Origin: Linanthus parryae
Taxonomy: Eukaryota; Streptophyta; Magnoliopsida; Ericales; Polemoniaceae
Length of the DNA stretch: 64,000 bases
NCBI GenBank assembly: GCA_023055425.1
Contig: JALGPY010000014.1
Span: 12,484,501 to 12,548,500, forward strand
Direction: 5' to 3'
In this document: in pieces, positions 1-10,739 of the stretch
Numbering within the stretch: the stretch's first letter is position 1
How the letters are laid out: every line of letters begins with the position of its first letter
Position numbers and translations under genes: made by a program
The notes under the pieces: generated by a model
Told to the model about the DNA's origin: nothing
Database searches by the model: none
Seen by the model: the letters and a program-made list of their open reading frames with translations, nothing else

Positions 1-40
1 TCTCTTCAATCTCTCTCTCTCTCTGCGACCCAAAATTCAT

Positions 41-50
41 ACTATAAAAA
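41..50 (+). promoter_or_regulatory. TATA-like box of the GEM-like gene
   Basis: The sequence actataaaaa lies about 105 bp before the chosen start codon. It is followed by a CT-rich leader typical of plant 5' UTRs. It fits a core promoter with a leader of roughly 75 nt. Transcript data are not available here, so this is an inference from position and sequence. Confidence 0.45.
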
Positions 51-152
51 AACCAAAGACTCCTCAAAACTAAATCATCTTCTACTCTTCACAATCATCT
101 CTCTAATTCTCCTCTCCATCATCCCCATCACTCCCTCTCTTCCAACATCAAT

Positions 153-2776
153 ATGAACGGTCACGATGAATCCCACGTTCCGGCAACCCCAGAAACCAAC
201 AATCCTCACGTTCCATTCCAACAACAACCGCCACCGCCTTCGTATGATCAGCACCACCAGCCGGCGCCGCCGTCCTCATCCGCCGTGTATCCACCGCCTG
301 CGGCGGCGGATCCGGCGGCGGAGAAGTGGGGGACCCACATCATGGGTGCGCCGGCGGTGCCGACGAGTCACCCGGGGAACAAGAAGGCGGCGACGTGGAG
401 CGCCGGGGACCACCCGGAGCAACACCACCAGCCGTACCTGCAGTATGCTCCGGTGGAGAAGCCGAGCGCCAGTCCCATGGAATCGATTCTCCACAAGTTC
501 AATTCATGGAGCCGGAAGGCTGAGTCCACCGCCAACAATATCTGGCAAAACTGTAAGATTCCCCCCCCCCTCTCTTATGCTTAAATTGCGATTTTGCCCC
601 CATCGTTGAAATAATATCATTTTACGCGTTTGTTTGGTGGCCGGATACTTCCAATTTTAGAATGAGATTATTCTAACATGTTGAAATTAGGAGTTTGTTG
701 TATGTGTTGTACTCGTAAGTCTCTTATTTTCCTTTAAAAAACGTCTCTTAGCTTTTGCGTAGAGGTCTCGAGTTTTATATCCTAACTTAATGGCAGTCTA
801 GTAGCCTTTTAAACTGCTAAAATGTATAGCAAAGTTGGATTACCTCTCTAATGTGCTTTGCACACTAATGCACTAAAGTTGAGCTATCCCAATTTGCAGT
901 ATGAGGATAGATGTTGTGAAGTTCCACATTTAAAAAAAACAAAAAAAAAACAAAATAGTTTCCATATTAACCACAAGATTGAAATAAATCAAATTCTTAA
1001 AATCGAATGTACCCCTTGTGATTTTTTTTTAATGTTATTATGTTTTGGGTGCATTCTCTGGCCCAAATTAATACAAGTAGTCCGTTTGAACTTTTTATAA
1101 AATAAAACTTTGTTGCTATCATTGTGAAGGATTACAGTACAAGAACCTATAATTACAGCACAACTATAATGAAAAATGTCAAAATTACCCATCTAATACA
1201 CCACAAGAATTAATTACCAATATTGAGCACATCTGTTTTGAGCCTTCTCCCCCTTTTATCTCTCTCATATTAATTCTTCCTCAAACTCCCTCCTCCACCG
1301 CTGTTGCCGCCCGCCACCATCAACCCGGCCATCTTCTGTTTCGTCTCTTCTTCTTCCTATCACCCACCACTACCATCACATCTCTCTCCTACCACCACAA
1401 CAACCATTGATTGCCCACTCCCGCCTTCAGTGAAACCCATTTTTGGAGAATTTTGTCATTTCAAAATAAAACGTGTTGTAATTAGTGTTTCTTGTGCTGT
1501 AAGAGCATCTCCAACCCATGGCTTCTTCCCCCTCACCTCCCCCTCCCCTCACGGGCTTACCATTTTCCCCCTCCCTCTTCCCCTCCCCCTCCGCCAAACT
1601 ACTAATTGTCTCCAACCCATTTCTTTTTCCCCACCAAAAAAAATAATTTGTAATAAATATTTAATGATTTAAAAATGAATTATTAATACCAAAAAAAGTA
1701 AATGCAAAATTGTTTACCAATATATATACACACACAAAAAAAAAATGTTAATAATAATAATGATATTAATACTAAAAAAATAATTAAAATAATATTAACA
1801 AACAAAACTTTTATTCAAAAAAATAAGATAATGATGACTTTTCGTAAATATACTTTCCAACAATCGTGAATACATTATTAATTTTAAAAAATAATACAAA
1901 AAAAAGTTATTAATCATAATAATAAAATACATAATATAATCACAAAATAGTAGTATGTGTAATTAAAATTATCAAATATTCAATTAATTAATCATTCCAT
2001 GTAGGGGGGGGGGGGGGTGTCCATGGGGAAATCCCCCCTAACCATCCCTCACCCAAGGCAAAAATTATCCCCATAGCATCCCCTCCCCCTCCCCTATGGG
2101 GTTGGACATGAACCGTATTTTTATACGATTTTCCCCTTTCCCCTCCCCCTCCCCCCATGGGGTTGGAGATGCCCTAATTGTTACGCCCTATTGTGAAATG
2201 TTTATCCATTCATTTATGTTTCGAACTATCTATCATTAGTCGTTTCTCCTAAACGTTTTTTTCATATCCAATTTACCCTAAACAGTGAAGACGGCACCGT
2301 CAGTGTCGGGAGCAGCATGGGACAAAGTGAACCTAATGGCGAAAGCAACAACCGGAGGCGGTTTCGAGACCCTATACAAGCAATCCTTCACGACGCTCCC
2401 CAACGAGAAGCTGAAGAAGACGTTCGCCTGTTACCTCTCCACGACCACCGGACCGGTGGCCGGAACTTTGTATCTGTCGAACGTTCACGTCGCCTTCTGC
2501 AGCGACCGGCCTTTGTCTTTCACTGCGCCCTCCGGCCAAGTGACTTGGAGCTATTACAAGGTGATGGTGCCTTTGGCTAGTATCGGGACGATCAATCCGG
2601 TGGTGATGAGGGACAATAAGGAGGAGAAGTATCTCCAGATTGTTACTGTTGATGGGCATGATTTCTGGTTTATGGGATTTGTTAATTACGAGAAAGCGAC
2701 GCGTCATCTGTCTGAAAGTCTTGGGAGTTTTGTTGCCCCAGGAGTTGCAGCCGTTCAACAACCACACCAACCTTAG
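153..2776 (+). CDS. GEM-like / FIP1-type GRAM-domain protein
   Basis: Two exons, 153-552 and 2286-2776, joined across a GT-AG intron of 1,733 bp, give 296 residues. The join restores WQNLKTAPSV, a sequence expected in the family. Exon 1 codes for a proline- and histidine-rich, disordered N-terminus (about residues 1-105), then the family segment SPMESILHKFNSWSRKAES. Exon 2 holds the GRAM domain, with EKLKKTFACYLST, GPVAGTLYLSN, FCSDRPLSF, SYYKVMVPL and GHDFWFMGF. Family members (GEM, FIP1, GER5) are ABA- and stress-responsive; GRAM domains bind membranes, and FIP1 binds a formin. The start is the first ATG after a CT-rich leader. The intron carries a Harbinger MITE, and a full LINE sits about 300 bp past the stop, so the 3' UTR may be altered. 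The exact paralogue cannot be decided here. Confidence 0.93.
1503..2174. mobile_element. Harbinger/Tourist-like MITE, copy 1
   Basis: The element starts GAGCATCTCCAACC and ends GGTTGGAGATGCCC, near-perfect inverted termini. A TAA triplet flanks both sides (1500-1502 and 2175-2177), the target duplication expected for PIF/Harbinger. The 672-bp interior has AT-rich DNA, blocks of CCCCTCCCC, a run of about 13 G near 2004-2018, and no coding capacity. A second copy lies at 34112-34765. This one sits in the intron of the GEM-like gene. Confidence 0.85.
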
Positions 2777-3073
2777 AACGAGCTTTGTCCTGCATACCGC
2801 CTGTTCCCAGTTCTGCTTCGATGTAGGGATGGTTATGGATTTTGCTCTCCGTGTTGCTTGGGAGATGGTTATTGTGTTTATTCAGTTAGACTTTTGTTTG
2901 TTGCGTGTTTATTCAGTTAGACCTTTGTTTGTTGTTCTATCAGTTTCTCCTGTAAATTTTTGGTTGTGTTTTATATATTTTGTGTTAAATTTGTATCTTA
3001 TTTTATATACATCGTGTTGGATTTGTTCCATTCTTCCATATCTTAGATGTCTCAATTTAAAAGCATAAAGTTA
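2777..3073 (+). other. 3' flank / 3' UTR of the GEM-like gene up to the LINE
   Basis: T-rich sequence with no credible reading frame follows the stop codon and probably holds the native 3' UTR. The last 15 bases (3059-3073) are the left target-site duplication of the LINE. The original downstream flank resumes at about 10007. Confidence 0.6.
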
Positions 3074-3616
3074 GTAATGGAGACTAGGATCAACTTTTGC
3101 TCTCTCCCTGGAGCCCCCTCCTATGCTCTCTTTGAGCCACACCCCCTATCCCCATTCAAAGCTACCCAGTATTCACTTCAACTAGCTCCAATCAATCCCA
3201 TTTGATCTCATTTGATCTCAATCGTTTCATCTTCCATCACTCTTGGGGTTGGTCTGCATGCTTATTGGTTGGCTTTGCCAATCGAATTGCTGGCCTTCCC
3301 TAACCCTCACCCCCCACTCTTCCCTCTGAAAACCCCACACCCTACTACCTATAATGCAATCATTTCCTGCAAGGCAACCTTGGCTTAACCAAATTTGCAC
3401 TCTCCCGAGATTTAGCAGATTATTTCGTGTGCATGCATTGGTTCTTTTGATTCTAGTGTGATAGCTCCCTTATCTTACTAATCAAAATCTTTTCAAATCT
3501 TTGGATGCAGGAAACCTTCATGGTTGTTTATTTTAAGTAGCTCTGAGTTGTTCATTGATTCATTCTCACTTTTATCTCTCTCCAATTCTAGTTTCTCTGC
3601 TAATCTTTAATCCTCT

Positions 3617-5644
3617 ATGTCTAATCCCTTTCACTTTGATGTTAGTAGCCCCTCGTCCAATGACTCCATGGAGGAACGACTAGATGAACGGGGGTCTGTG
3701 ATCTCACTGAACCCTAGCAGGGCTTTCACCTTCAGAGAAATCATGAAGCATACTCTGGTAGGGAAGTTTGTTGGTAAATTCTCTCTTTCTCCTCTTGTTA
3801 TTCAACAAACAATCTGCAAAGCATGGAAAACAATGGGATCAGTTTGGATTGAAAAAAAACTGGAAGTTTATCTGTTCCACTTTCAAAATCCTAAAGACAA
3901 AGAGTTTTTCCTGAATGAGTCCCTAATCTCGATTCATGGTTTGTCCTTAATTTTCAAGGAAAGACAAAATAATCAATCCCTGTCAGAAGTTGATTTTTCT
4001 AAAGCAGATGTCTGGTTTCAAGTACCAAATATTCCTCTAGAGGGCTTTGACAGGGATACAGCTGAAAAATTGGGCAACCTAGCAGGGGACCTGATTGTGG
4101 TAGATTGGTCATTTGATAGGGTCAGAGCTCTTCATGCTTTGCGTATCAAAGTCAGAGTTTCTCTGGATCAAGCCCTAACCCCAGGCGCCTATGTCACTGT
4201 CCCAGGGGAAGATGAAAAGAAGTGGGTATTTTTCAGGTATGAAAGGATCTTTAAAATTTGTTACAGATGTGGGTGTGTTGGTCATGATAACAAAAGTTGC
4301 AGCACTAACCTGGTAGAAGTCTTGGACAAGTTGGAGGCTAGATACCTGCAGTCGCACCATCTCTCATCTTACCCATTCTATGTAAACCCTCTACGGAAAA
4401 TGTTCACCCATCTTCTCAAACTCCACTCCAAACATGGCCCCTATCGTACTATGAAGTTTGACACTAGCAGAACCCCCATCTATGAATTTCTTGACGTTCC
4501 TACACTGCAAGATCCCAACCAAGGACCCCCCATCCCAAATAACCCTCATCTCTCTGAGCACTCAACCTCCTCCACAGACTCTGCAAACTACTTTACCCCC
4601 CCCTCTGAACCTCACCAGAATGAGATCTCCAAAAAGCCAAGATTGGAGAGTGATCCTCCTTTTATAGGGAACCAATCCATGAGAGAAGATCATCAGTCAA
4701 CAACCCCTCACATGCACCAACCCCGGGTCGAAACGGTTCCTATGGCCTCACAAATGCATGCATGCTTTCCAAGAGGCGCCATGAATGGCTCTGCTTCCCA
4801 ACAGGCGCAACCGGTTCATTTTCAAAATGATTGGTTCAATGCCCTTGCATTAAATCAACGCATGCAGTTGGGAATTCAAAGAGGAGATTCATTGTTTCAA
4901 GAACTCTGTAACCTACCCCCTATCAACACTATAAATCCATCATCTCTCTCCCAGACTCCAGTTTTGCAGAATCCTACAACCTACCCTACTCCCTCCTCTA
5001 TTCAATCGCTCTCCTTGTCCCAACCCACAATGGTGAGACAACTCCCAACCACCTTCAAAAAATTAGAGCACTCAAGTTTCTCTATAAGAGCCCCAGACTT
5101 CTCTCCCACAGCCACCACCGAACCAGACTCTGGTAAGACACAGAGAAGACAAGATTTGGCTGAGATAGACAAGATGTTGAAGGAAAGTGGACCATCAGTA
5201 CCAAAGAAATCAAGGGGAAAGAGGACTGTAGGGAAGAAGGTGCCAGGGGTGGAAAAGAAAGTGATTACCAAAAGGGCTTCGGAGAAAGTTTTGGAGAAAG
5301 GAAAAGGAAAGATGACAATCAAAGCAAAACCACTCCAGATTCAAGCTCTCAAGAAGACAACTAAGCCAAAAGAGGTGGTGGAACAACAAGCAGTTGACCC
5401 CAAGGGAAAAGGTAAAAAGCAGAAGACATCTTCCAAGCCAGAGGCAATCAAAGGTAACTTAAATTTTTTTGAATCCATTATGCAACTCAATTTTAACCCC
5501 TTCTCCGAGAATTTTTTCAAATTTAAGTTCAAAAAACGTTGTAGATCTTTGAATGACCAATTTATCACTCAATCTGATTTCTTTAAAAAACCTAAATTAG
5601 GCTTTGGGGTGGTTGTGCCACAACAACCCCCAAGAGAGCCATGA
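3617..5644 (+). CDS. LINE ORF1: nucleic-acid-binding protein with zinc knuckle
   Basis: An intact 675-residue frame. The N-terminal third resembles the DUF4283 domain of plant LINE and related proteins (FREIMKHTLVGKFVGKF, then VWFQVPNIPLEGF). It is followed by a CCHC zinc knuckle, C-X2-C-X4-H-X4-C, at about residues 215-228 (CYRCGCVGHDNKSC). The middle is proline/serine-rich and low in complexity. The C-terminal part is very basic, with many Lys-Gly and Lys-Lys runs (about 520-610), fitting RNA binding. In L1-type elements ORF1 protein coats the element RNA as a chaperone. Its stop codon overlaps the ORF2 start in an ATGA, so ORF2 is probably translated by termination-reinitiation. No frameshift or internal stop is seen. 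Confidence 0.9.
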   Translation: MSNPFHFDVSSPSSNDSMEERLDERGSVISLNPSRAFTFREIMKHTLVGKFVGKFSLSPLVIQQTICKAWKTMGSVWIEKKLEVYLFHFQNPKDKEFFLNESLISIHGLSLIFKERQNNQSLSEVDFSKADVWFQVPNIPLEGFDRDTAEKLGNLAGDLIVVDWSFDRVRALHALRIKVRVSLDQALTPGAYVTVPGEDEKKWVFFRYERIFKICYRCGCVGHDNKSCSTNLVEVLDKLEARYLQSHHLSSYPFYVNPLRKMFTHLLKLHSKHGPYRTMKFDTSRTPIYEFLDVPTLQDPNQGPPIPNNPHLSEHSTSSTDSANYFTPPSEPHQNEISKKPRLESDPPFIGNQSMREDHQSTTPHMHQPRVETVPMASQMHACFPRGAMNGSASQQAQPVHFQNDWFNALALNQRMQLGIQRGDSLFQELCNLPPINTINPSSLSQTPVLQNPTTYPTPSSIQSLSLSQPTMVRQLPTTFKKLEHSSFSIRAPDFSPTATTEPDSGKTQRRQDLAEIDKMLKESGPSVPKKSRGKRTVGKKVPGVEKKVITKRASEKVLEKGKGKMTIKAKPLQIQALKKTTKPKEVVEQQAVDPKGKGKKQKTSSKPEAIKGNLNFFESIMQLNFNPFSENFFKFKFKKRCRSLNDQFITQSDFFKKPKLGFGVVVPQQPPREP

Positions 5645-8600
5645 GTCTTCTTTGCTGGAATTGCAGGGGTTTGGGTCAGGACCCTGCAATTCGTGAAGTT
5701 TTCTCTCTGACCCGTAGACACAAACCTCAAATCATCTTCCTCTCTGAAACTAAACAATCTTCCACTTTTATAAATCGAAAATTTAGAAAACTAGGATTCC
5801 AAAATCACTTCTCTGTTGAGCCAGTTGGTTCTAGGGGAGGGCTATGGTGTGCATGGCACTCTAATGTGTTCACTATCTCTCCCAAATGGTCATCTTCTAA
5901 TCTCATTCTACTAGAACTTATCAGTTACTCTTCCTCTACTCAACCCTGTTTTATTGGTCTGGTGTATGGTCAACCAAACTTTGACAAAAGAGAGGAGGTT
6001 TGGAAACAATTTAACCAAATTCTACCGCTAAACAGTCCTCTTCTCATCATTGGAGATTTTAATCAAGTCCTGTTTCCTCATGACAAAACTGGACCCTGTG
6101 CCTCTGTTATCAGAGGTGCCAATCAACTTTTAAACTATTTGAATCTTTGGGGTCTGTTTGAAGTTAAAAACATAGGTCCCTGGTTTACGTGGTCAAATTG
6201 TAGATTTAGTTCCTCTCCCACTTTTGAACGTTTAGATAGAGCTTGGTGCAACTTTGAATTTCTGTCCCTTTTCCCTTGTGTTACAATGCATAATCTAGGT
6301 ATTGGAGTCTCGGATCATTCCCCTATTGTCCTTAAGCTCCTGGACTCTAATCTCACGTGTATTAACCCCCCTAGAAGATTTGAAATATGGTGGCTTAAGA
6401 ACCCAGAAACAAAGGATCTCTTGTCCTACATTTGGAGACTTCCTATTAGAGGCTCTCCATGCTTCAGGGTGGTTAAGCTGCTCTCAATTACGTTAAAGGC
6501 TTTTAGGTCCTGGGCGAGGGCCAAACCTTCATTAGTAAACCAAATAGCCACGGCTAAAGCTAACATTGCCCACTACCAGACCTTACTCCCTGATCCTTCT
6601 GCTGCAGCTAATTTTGTAGCCAATCACAGACTCCTCCATGATCTCCTCACTTCTGAAGAGATCTACTGGGCTCATAGAGCCCGCTGCAAATGGCTCCAAG
6701 AAGGCAGCAAGAACACAAAATTCTTCCATGCTTACACTAAAATAAGGAAAAACTTTAACTCTATTCACAACTTGAAACTCCCTGATGGTACTCTGATCTC
6801 GGATCAACCCACCATCATGAAAATCTTCTTGGAGCATTACTCTAATATCTATTCACAACCTTCTCCATCAGCTGCAGACTTAGCCCAACAAAATGATGAT
6901 CTTTTCTCCTTCTCTCTTCTCTTTAACATCACTAAGACGCTCAATATGGAGCAACAATGCCTGTTGTCCAGCCCATTCACTGCCTCAGAAGTGTCTAATG
7001 CAGTTTTTAGTATGGCCCCCCTTAAGGCACCTGGTCCAGATGGTTTTCAACCAGCCTTCTTCCAGCAAAACTGGTCTCTCCTTTCCACCTCAATCACTTC
7101 AGCGGTTCTTTCTTTCTTAAACTCTGGGTTTATGTTAAGAGAGCTTAATAGAACACATATTATTTTTATCCCAAAAAATAATAATCCCCAATCAGTTACT
7201 GACTTTAGGCCTATAAGTTTGTGCAATGTCTTATATCGTATAATTGCTAAGGTTTTAGCAAATAGGCTTAAACATGTTCTTCCTTCATTAATTTGTGTTA
7301 ATCAAAATGGCTTCATTCCTAATAGACTTATCCAAGATAATATCCTTATAGGCCAGGACTTAGTGTATACTATTCACAAAGCCAACTCAGCTCATCAACC
7401 CAAATTAGGAGCCCTTAAGCTGGACATCTCCAAAGCCTTTGATAGGGTGAGATGGGATTTTCTAGAGCAAGTAATGTTCCAAATGCACTTTCCCCCCCAC
7501 TTCTCTAGACTTATTATGCAGTGTGTCTCTACTGTATCTTACTCTCTAATCATCAATGGATCACAATCTCACTCCTTCTCCCCTCACAGGGGTTTAAGGC
7601 AAGGAGATCCTTTATCCCCCTTCCTTTTTGCCCTTTGTGCTGAGGCCCTGTCTAGTTCTCTCCAAATGGCTGAATCTGACAATTTGATTCAGGGAATTCC
7701 ATTTGCTAGAGGTAAAACCATTTCTCACCTCCAATTTGCAGATGATACCCTTCTGTTCTTCCAAATCTATCCTAATACAGCTTTGAACATCAAGACTCTT
7801 CTTGACACCTATGCAACTGAATCAGGACAAGCAATCAATCTTGATAAGTCCTCTCTAGTCTTTAGCCCTAACTGTTCAGATTCTGATAAAATGCAGTTCT
7901 CAAACAACTTAGGATTACAACCTCATGATTCAATAGGCAAATACCTAGGAATAACGCTAGATAAGCAAGGAACTAACAAGGAAATAATTAAGTCCACTAT
8001 CCTTAAAATAAATGATAAGTGTGCTGGATGGCAGAGTTTACTCCTTAATACTTTTGGTAGAGCCACTCTTATTAAATCTGTACTTAACAGCTTCCTAGTC
8101 TACCCAATGTCCATATGTATGTTCCCTAAGAAAGATTGTGATCACATTCAAAGCATCTTCTCAAGATTTTTCTGGGCTGGCTCAACTTCTAAAAGATGTA
8201 TTCATTGGCTCTCTTGGGATTTCCTGTGCAATAAAACACAGAAGGGGGGTTTGGGGTTCAAAAATTTGCAATGTTTTAATAATGCTCTACTAGCCAAAAA
8301 TTGTTGGAAGCTTGTTAATGATCCAAAAAGCTTTTTCAGTTCCTATTTCTTACCTAAATACTGTAAAAGGACACATGTTTTGGCTAATAGAGCTACTAAC
8401 ATAGCCTCCTGTGCTTGGAAAAACATCTGCAAGGGAAGAACTACCCTTTCCCTGGGGTTGCAATGGAAGTTGGCTAAGGGTCAGTCTTTGATTATTAGAA
8501 GTAGTGGTTGGATTCCAGATGTTCCAGGAAACTCGATTGAGGAGTGTTTGAAGCAAACAGATCCAAATAACAGATATAAAAAGGTTGAGCAGTTAGTTGC

Positions 8601-9288
8601 ACAAGATGGGCATTCTTGGAATATTACTCTTGTTGAAAGACTTTTCCCGCCATGGCTAAGTAGTAGAATTCAAAGTATTCCGTTAGGTTCTGCTGATGAT
8701 CATGACACCCCCCACTGGAAGTTTACCTCCAATGGAGTCTACTCTGTTAAAACAGCTTACCTCCATCAAAACTATAATAATTCCTCCCCAAACTTATCTA
8801 GCAATCGTCTTCAATTCCGCTCTATCTCTTCTGAAATCCATTGGAAAAACCTCTGGAAATCTAATCTCCCTGCTAATATTATTCATCTCCTATGGCGTAT
8901 TTGTACTAACTCTCTGCCTTGTCTAGATAATATTCACTTTAGAATCTCTTCAGTTAACCCCAACTGTCCCAAATGCAATCTTCAGCTAGTTGAAACTCCC
9001 CTTCACATTTTCTTTCACTGCTCTGTGGCTCAAAGGCTTTGGGAGAGAGCCCCTATTAATAGTTCTCATAAACCCAACAACAACACTTGTAATTTTCAGC
9101 AATGGATTTTCAGTTGGTTAAAAAGAAAGAAAACTAGAAAATCCATTCATAATTGGCACTGGATCCCAGCTATTATTTGGATTCTTTGGATCTCTAGAAA
9201 TAAGACTTTATTTGATCAGCATAATTCCTCTGTTGATCAAATGTATTTTCAAGCAGAAGCTTTAGCTGCTTTCCTTAGTGTTTGCTAA
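5641..9288 (+). CDS. LINE ORF2: endonuclease and reverse transcriptase
   Basis: An intact 1,215-residue polyprotein. It opens with an APE-type endonuclease: N7, E36, GDFN at 138-141 and SDH at 224-226 match catalytic positions. The reverse transcriptase follows, with APGPDGF, FRPISLCNVLYRIIAKVLANR, the motif A aspartate near D595 (KLDISKAFDRV), RGLRQGDPLSPFLF and the FADD box at 699-702. A zf-RVT zinc-binding region lies near 1080-1165, including CPKC at 1109-1112. The protein nicks target DNA and copies the element RNA in place. No RNase H domain follows, unlike some plant L1 lineages. All catalytic motifs are present, so the element may be competent. The start is the ATG that overlaps the ORF1 stop. 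Confidence 0.95.
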   Translation: MSLLCWNCRGLGQDPAIREVFSLTRRHKPQIIFLSETKQSSTFINRKFRKLGFQNHFSVEPVGSRGGLWCAWHSNVFTISPKWSSSNLILLELISYSSSTQPCFIGLVYGQPNFDKREEVWKQFNQILPLNSPLLIIGDFNQVLFPHDKTGPCASVIRGANQLLNYLNLWGLFEVKNIGPWFTWSNCRFSSSPTFERLDRAWCNFEFLSLFPCVTMHNLGIGVSDHSPIVLKLLDSNLTCINPPRRFEIWWLKNPETKDLLSYIWRLPIRGSPCFRVVKLLSITLKAFRSWARAKPSLVNQIATAKANIAHYQTLLPDPSAAANFVANHRLLHDLLTSEEIYWAHRARCKWLQEGSKNTKFFHAYTKIRKNFNSIHNLKLPDGTLISDQPTIMKIFLEHYSNIYSQPSPSAADLAQQNDDLFSFSLLFNITKTLNMEQQCLLSSPFTASEVSNAVFSMAPLKAPGPDGFQPAFFQQNWSLLSTSITSAVLSFLNSGFMLRELNRTHIIFIPKNNNPQSVTDFRPISLCNVLYRIIAKVLANRLKHVLPSLICVNQNGFIPNRLIQDNILIGQDLVYTIHKANSAHQPKLGALKLDISKAFDRVRWDFLEQVMFQMHFPPHFSRLIMQCVSTVSYSLIINGSQSHSFSPHRGLRQGDPLSPFLFALCAEALSSSLQMAESDNLIQGIPFARGKTISHLQFADDTLLFFQIYPNTALNIKTLLDTYATESGQAINLDKSSLVFSPNCSDSDKMQFSNNLGLQPHDSIGKYLGITLDKQGTNKEIIKSTILKINDKCAGWQSLLLNTFGRATLIKSVLNSFLVYPMSICMFPKKDCDHIQSIFSRFFWAGSTSKRCIHWLSWDFLCNKTQKGGLGFKNLQCFNNALLAKNCWKLVNDPKSFFSSYFLPKYCKRTHVLANRATNIASCAWKNICKGRTTLSLGLQWKLAKGQSLIIRSSGWIPDVPGNSIEECLKQTDPNNRYKKVEQLVAQDGHSWNITLVERLFPPWLSSRIQSIPLGSADDHDTPHWKFTSNGVYSVKTAYLHQNYNNSSPNLSSNRLQFRSISSEIHWKNLWKSNLPANIIHLLWRICTNSLPCLDNIHFRISSVNPNCPKCNLQLVETPLHIFFHCSVAQRLWERAPINSSHKPNNNTCNFQQWIFSWLKRKKTRKSIHNWHWIPAIIWILWISRNKTLFDQHNSSVDQMYFQAEALAAFLSVC

Positions 9289-9347
9289 CAGTTTAGTATT
9301 CTTCAGCTGCTACTGATTGGATAGAAGTTGAAGTTCAGAAAGGTGGC

Positions 9348-9647
9348 ATGTCATGGAAGCCAGGGTCTCTTCAAATTCATCCACAGTTCACTCCAACGGC
9401 GCCCCAAGCATTGATGGAAGTTTCAGACGCTTTTCCCCTAGCAGTGCTGCCCCCAGTTTTTATGGCACAAGCTCCGAATCATGCTTGCAAAGAAGGCTCC
9501 ACAGCTCTGGTTTCTGGAAACCAAGCTCCAGGTGGCAATGATGTGGTGGCTGATGCTAAAGCTGGTAATGAAGATGCTGGTGGTGATCTCCCTCCTCTTC
9601 CGGACAATGAGTTGATGTCTGCTGTTATTCCATTCATCGATGCCTAG
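9348..9647 (+). other. Possible small third frame in the LINE 3' region
   Basis: A 99-codon frame starts 59 bp after the ORF2 stop, in a different frame. The predicted peptide is acidic and rich in Ala, Pro and Gly, with no motif I recognise and no RNase H signature. It could be a genuine accessory frame, the worn remains of an ancestral C-terminal domain, or chance. Confidence 0.25.
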
Positions 9648-10021
9648 GTGGATCTCTGGAGTTGTCTGCTGCTGTGTCTGCGTGCTAGGAAGATGGTTGG
9701 CTTCTCGTGTCAGTCTAGTTTCAATCTAGTTTCAGTTGAATCCTGTTTATGAAACTTGTTTATGGTTGTTAATATTTTGTTTAACTTGGTGGGTAGTTTG
9801 GTTAAGTTTTGGTTAAGTTTTGTTAAGTGTTGGAACAATGGTATGTTTTGTGAGGCCTGCTGTGAAGATTTGAGGCCATTCACTTGCTAGTTTGGTGGTT
9901 GGAGTCGCGATGTGTCGACTAAGTAGGTATCTTTCTATTTGATGACTTGGCTATGTTTTGTACTATGTTTTTAAGTAATGAAGTTCTCCTTGATCCGCAA
10001 AAAAAAAAAAGCATAAAGTTA

Positions 10022-10739
10022 TTTTCAAAGGGTGGAAATAGTTCCACAAGTGGATGAATTATGAACATGCCTGTGCAATCGGAAAATAAGGGAAGATTCT
10101 TGAATCGTAGAATCAAGGGGGCGAATAGAAATCAAACTGAAGCGGAAATGCCTTAAACTGGAACAACGGCTCAAACTTTTCACGAAAATGTAGTAACTTA
10201 CTCTACAACATTATGAATCGTTTTTGTTCAAAGTTTTCTAAAAAATCAAAGTAACAAACAGAGCAGATAAAATGGAACGAAGAGAGTATAAAAAACTAAT
10301 CAAATGAAAATAGTGAAGTGATGCTACCAGTCAGCGAAATAGAGTATAAAACCAATAGTTGGTTGTCATAACGAGTGGAACGAATGATACCGCAGGACAT
10401 AACTCCCAAAAACTTCATGGCTGAAACCGAAGTATACTTTCGTGTTGGGTGAAGCAGTTCAATTCGACAGTGTTTGCTTTTCTGCCCCCATAGACTACAA
10501 TATCCGATCAAAAAGAGAAAAGACAACAGGGCATGCTATGAAACTGATTGGTAATTGAATTAAAGTTGTGTTCATCTCATGTCTGACTAAACCGTTAGCT
10601 AAGAAAATATCCGCAAAAGTGTCCTCAACAAGAAGAAAATGGAAAAGAACAACATCCGACTGAAAGCAGTTGGGAGGCTTTGCTTCGAGCAGAGAATCCA
10701 GTAGCAGTTCTTCTTAAGCATGCTCACAAAGGATGATAA
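10022..10739. other. Short intergenic region between the LINE and the TRAP-beta stop
   Basis: AT-rich DNA without a credible gene. It should hold the native sequence that followed the GEM-like gene before the LINE arrived, and the 3' UTR of TRAP-beta, which is transcribed toward it. I see no further repeat. Confidence 0.5.

Larger units (their letters stand above)
3059..10021 (+). mobile_element. Full-length L1-type LINE with 15-bp target duplication
   Basis: The element proper spans about 3074-10006. The direct repeat AAAAGCATAAAGTTA occurs at 3059-3073 and again right after the 3' poly(A) at 10007-10021; some A residues are shared with the tail. In between are a 5' UTR of about 540 bp, ORF1, ORF2 overlapping ORF1 by four bases, a 3' region of about 0.7 kb and an A-tail of about 12. 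The identical duplications and open frames suggest a recent insertion by target-primed reverse transcription. It lies in the same orientation as, and just downstream of, the GEM-like gene. Confidence 0.93.

Noticed and set aside
166..609. Arg-rich frames overlapping exon 1 of the GEM-like gene
   Set aside because: They are out-of-frame shadows of a GC-rich coding exon.
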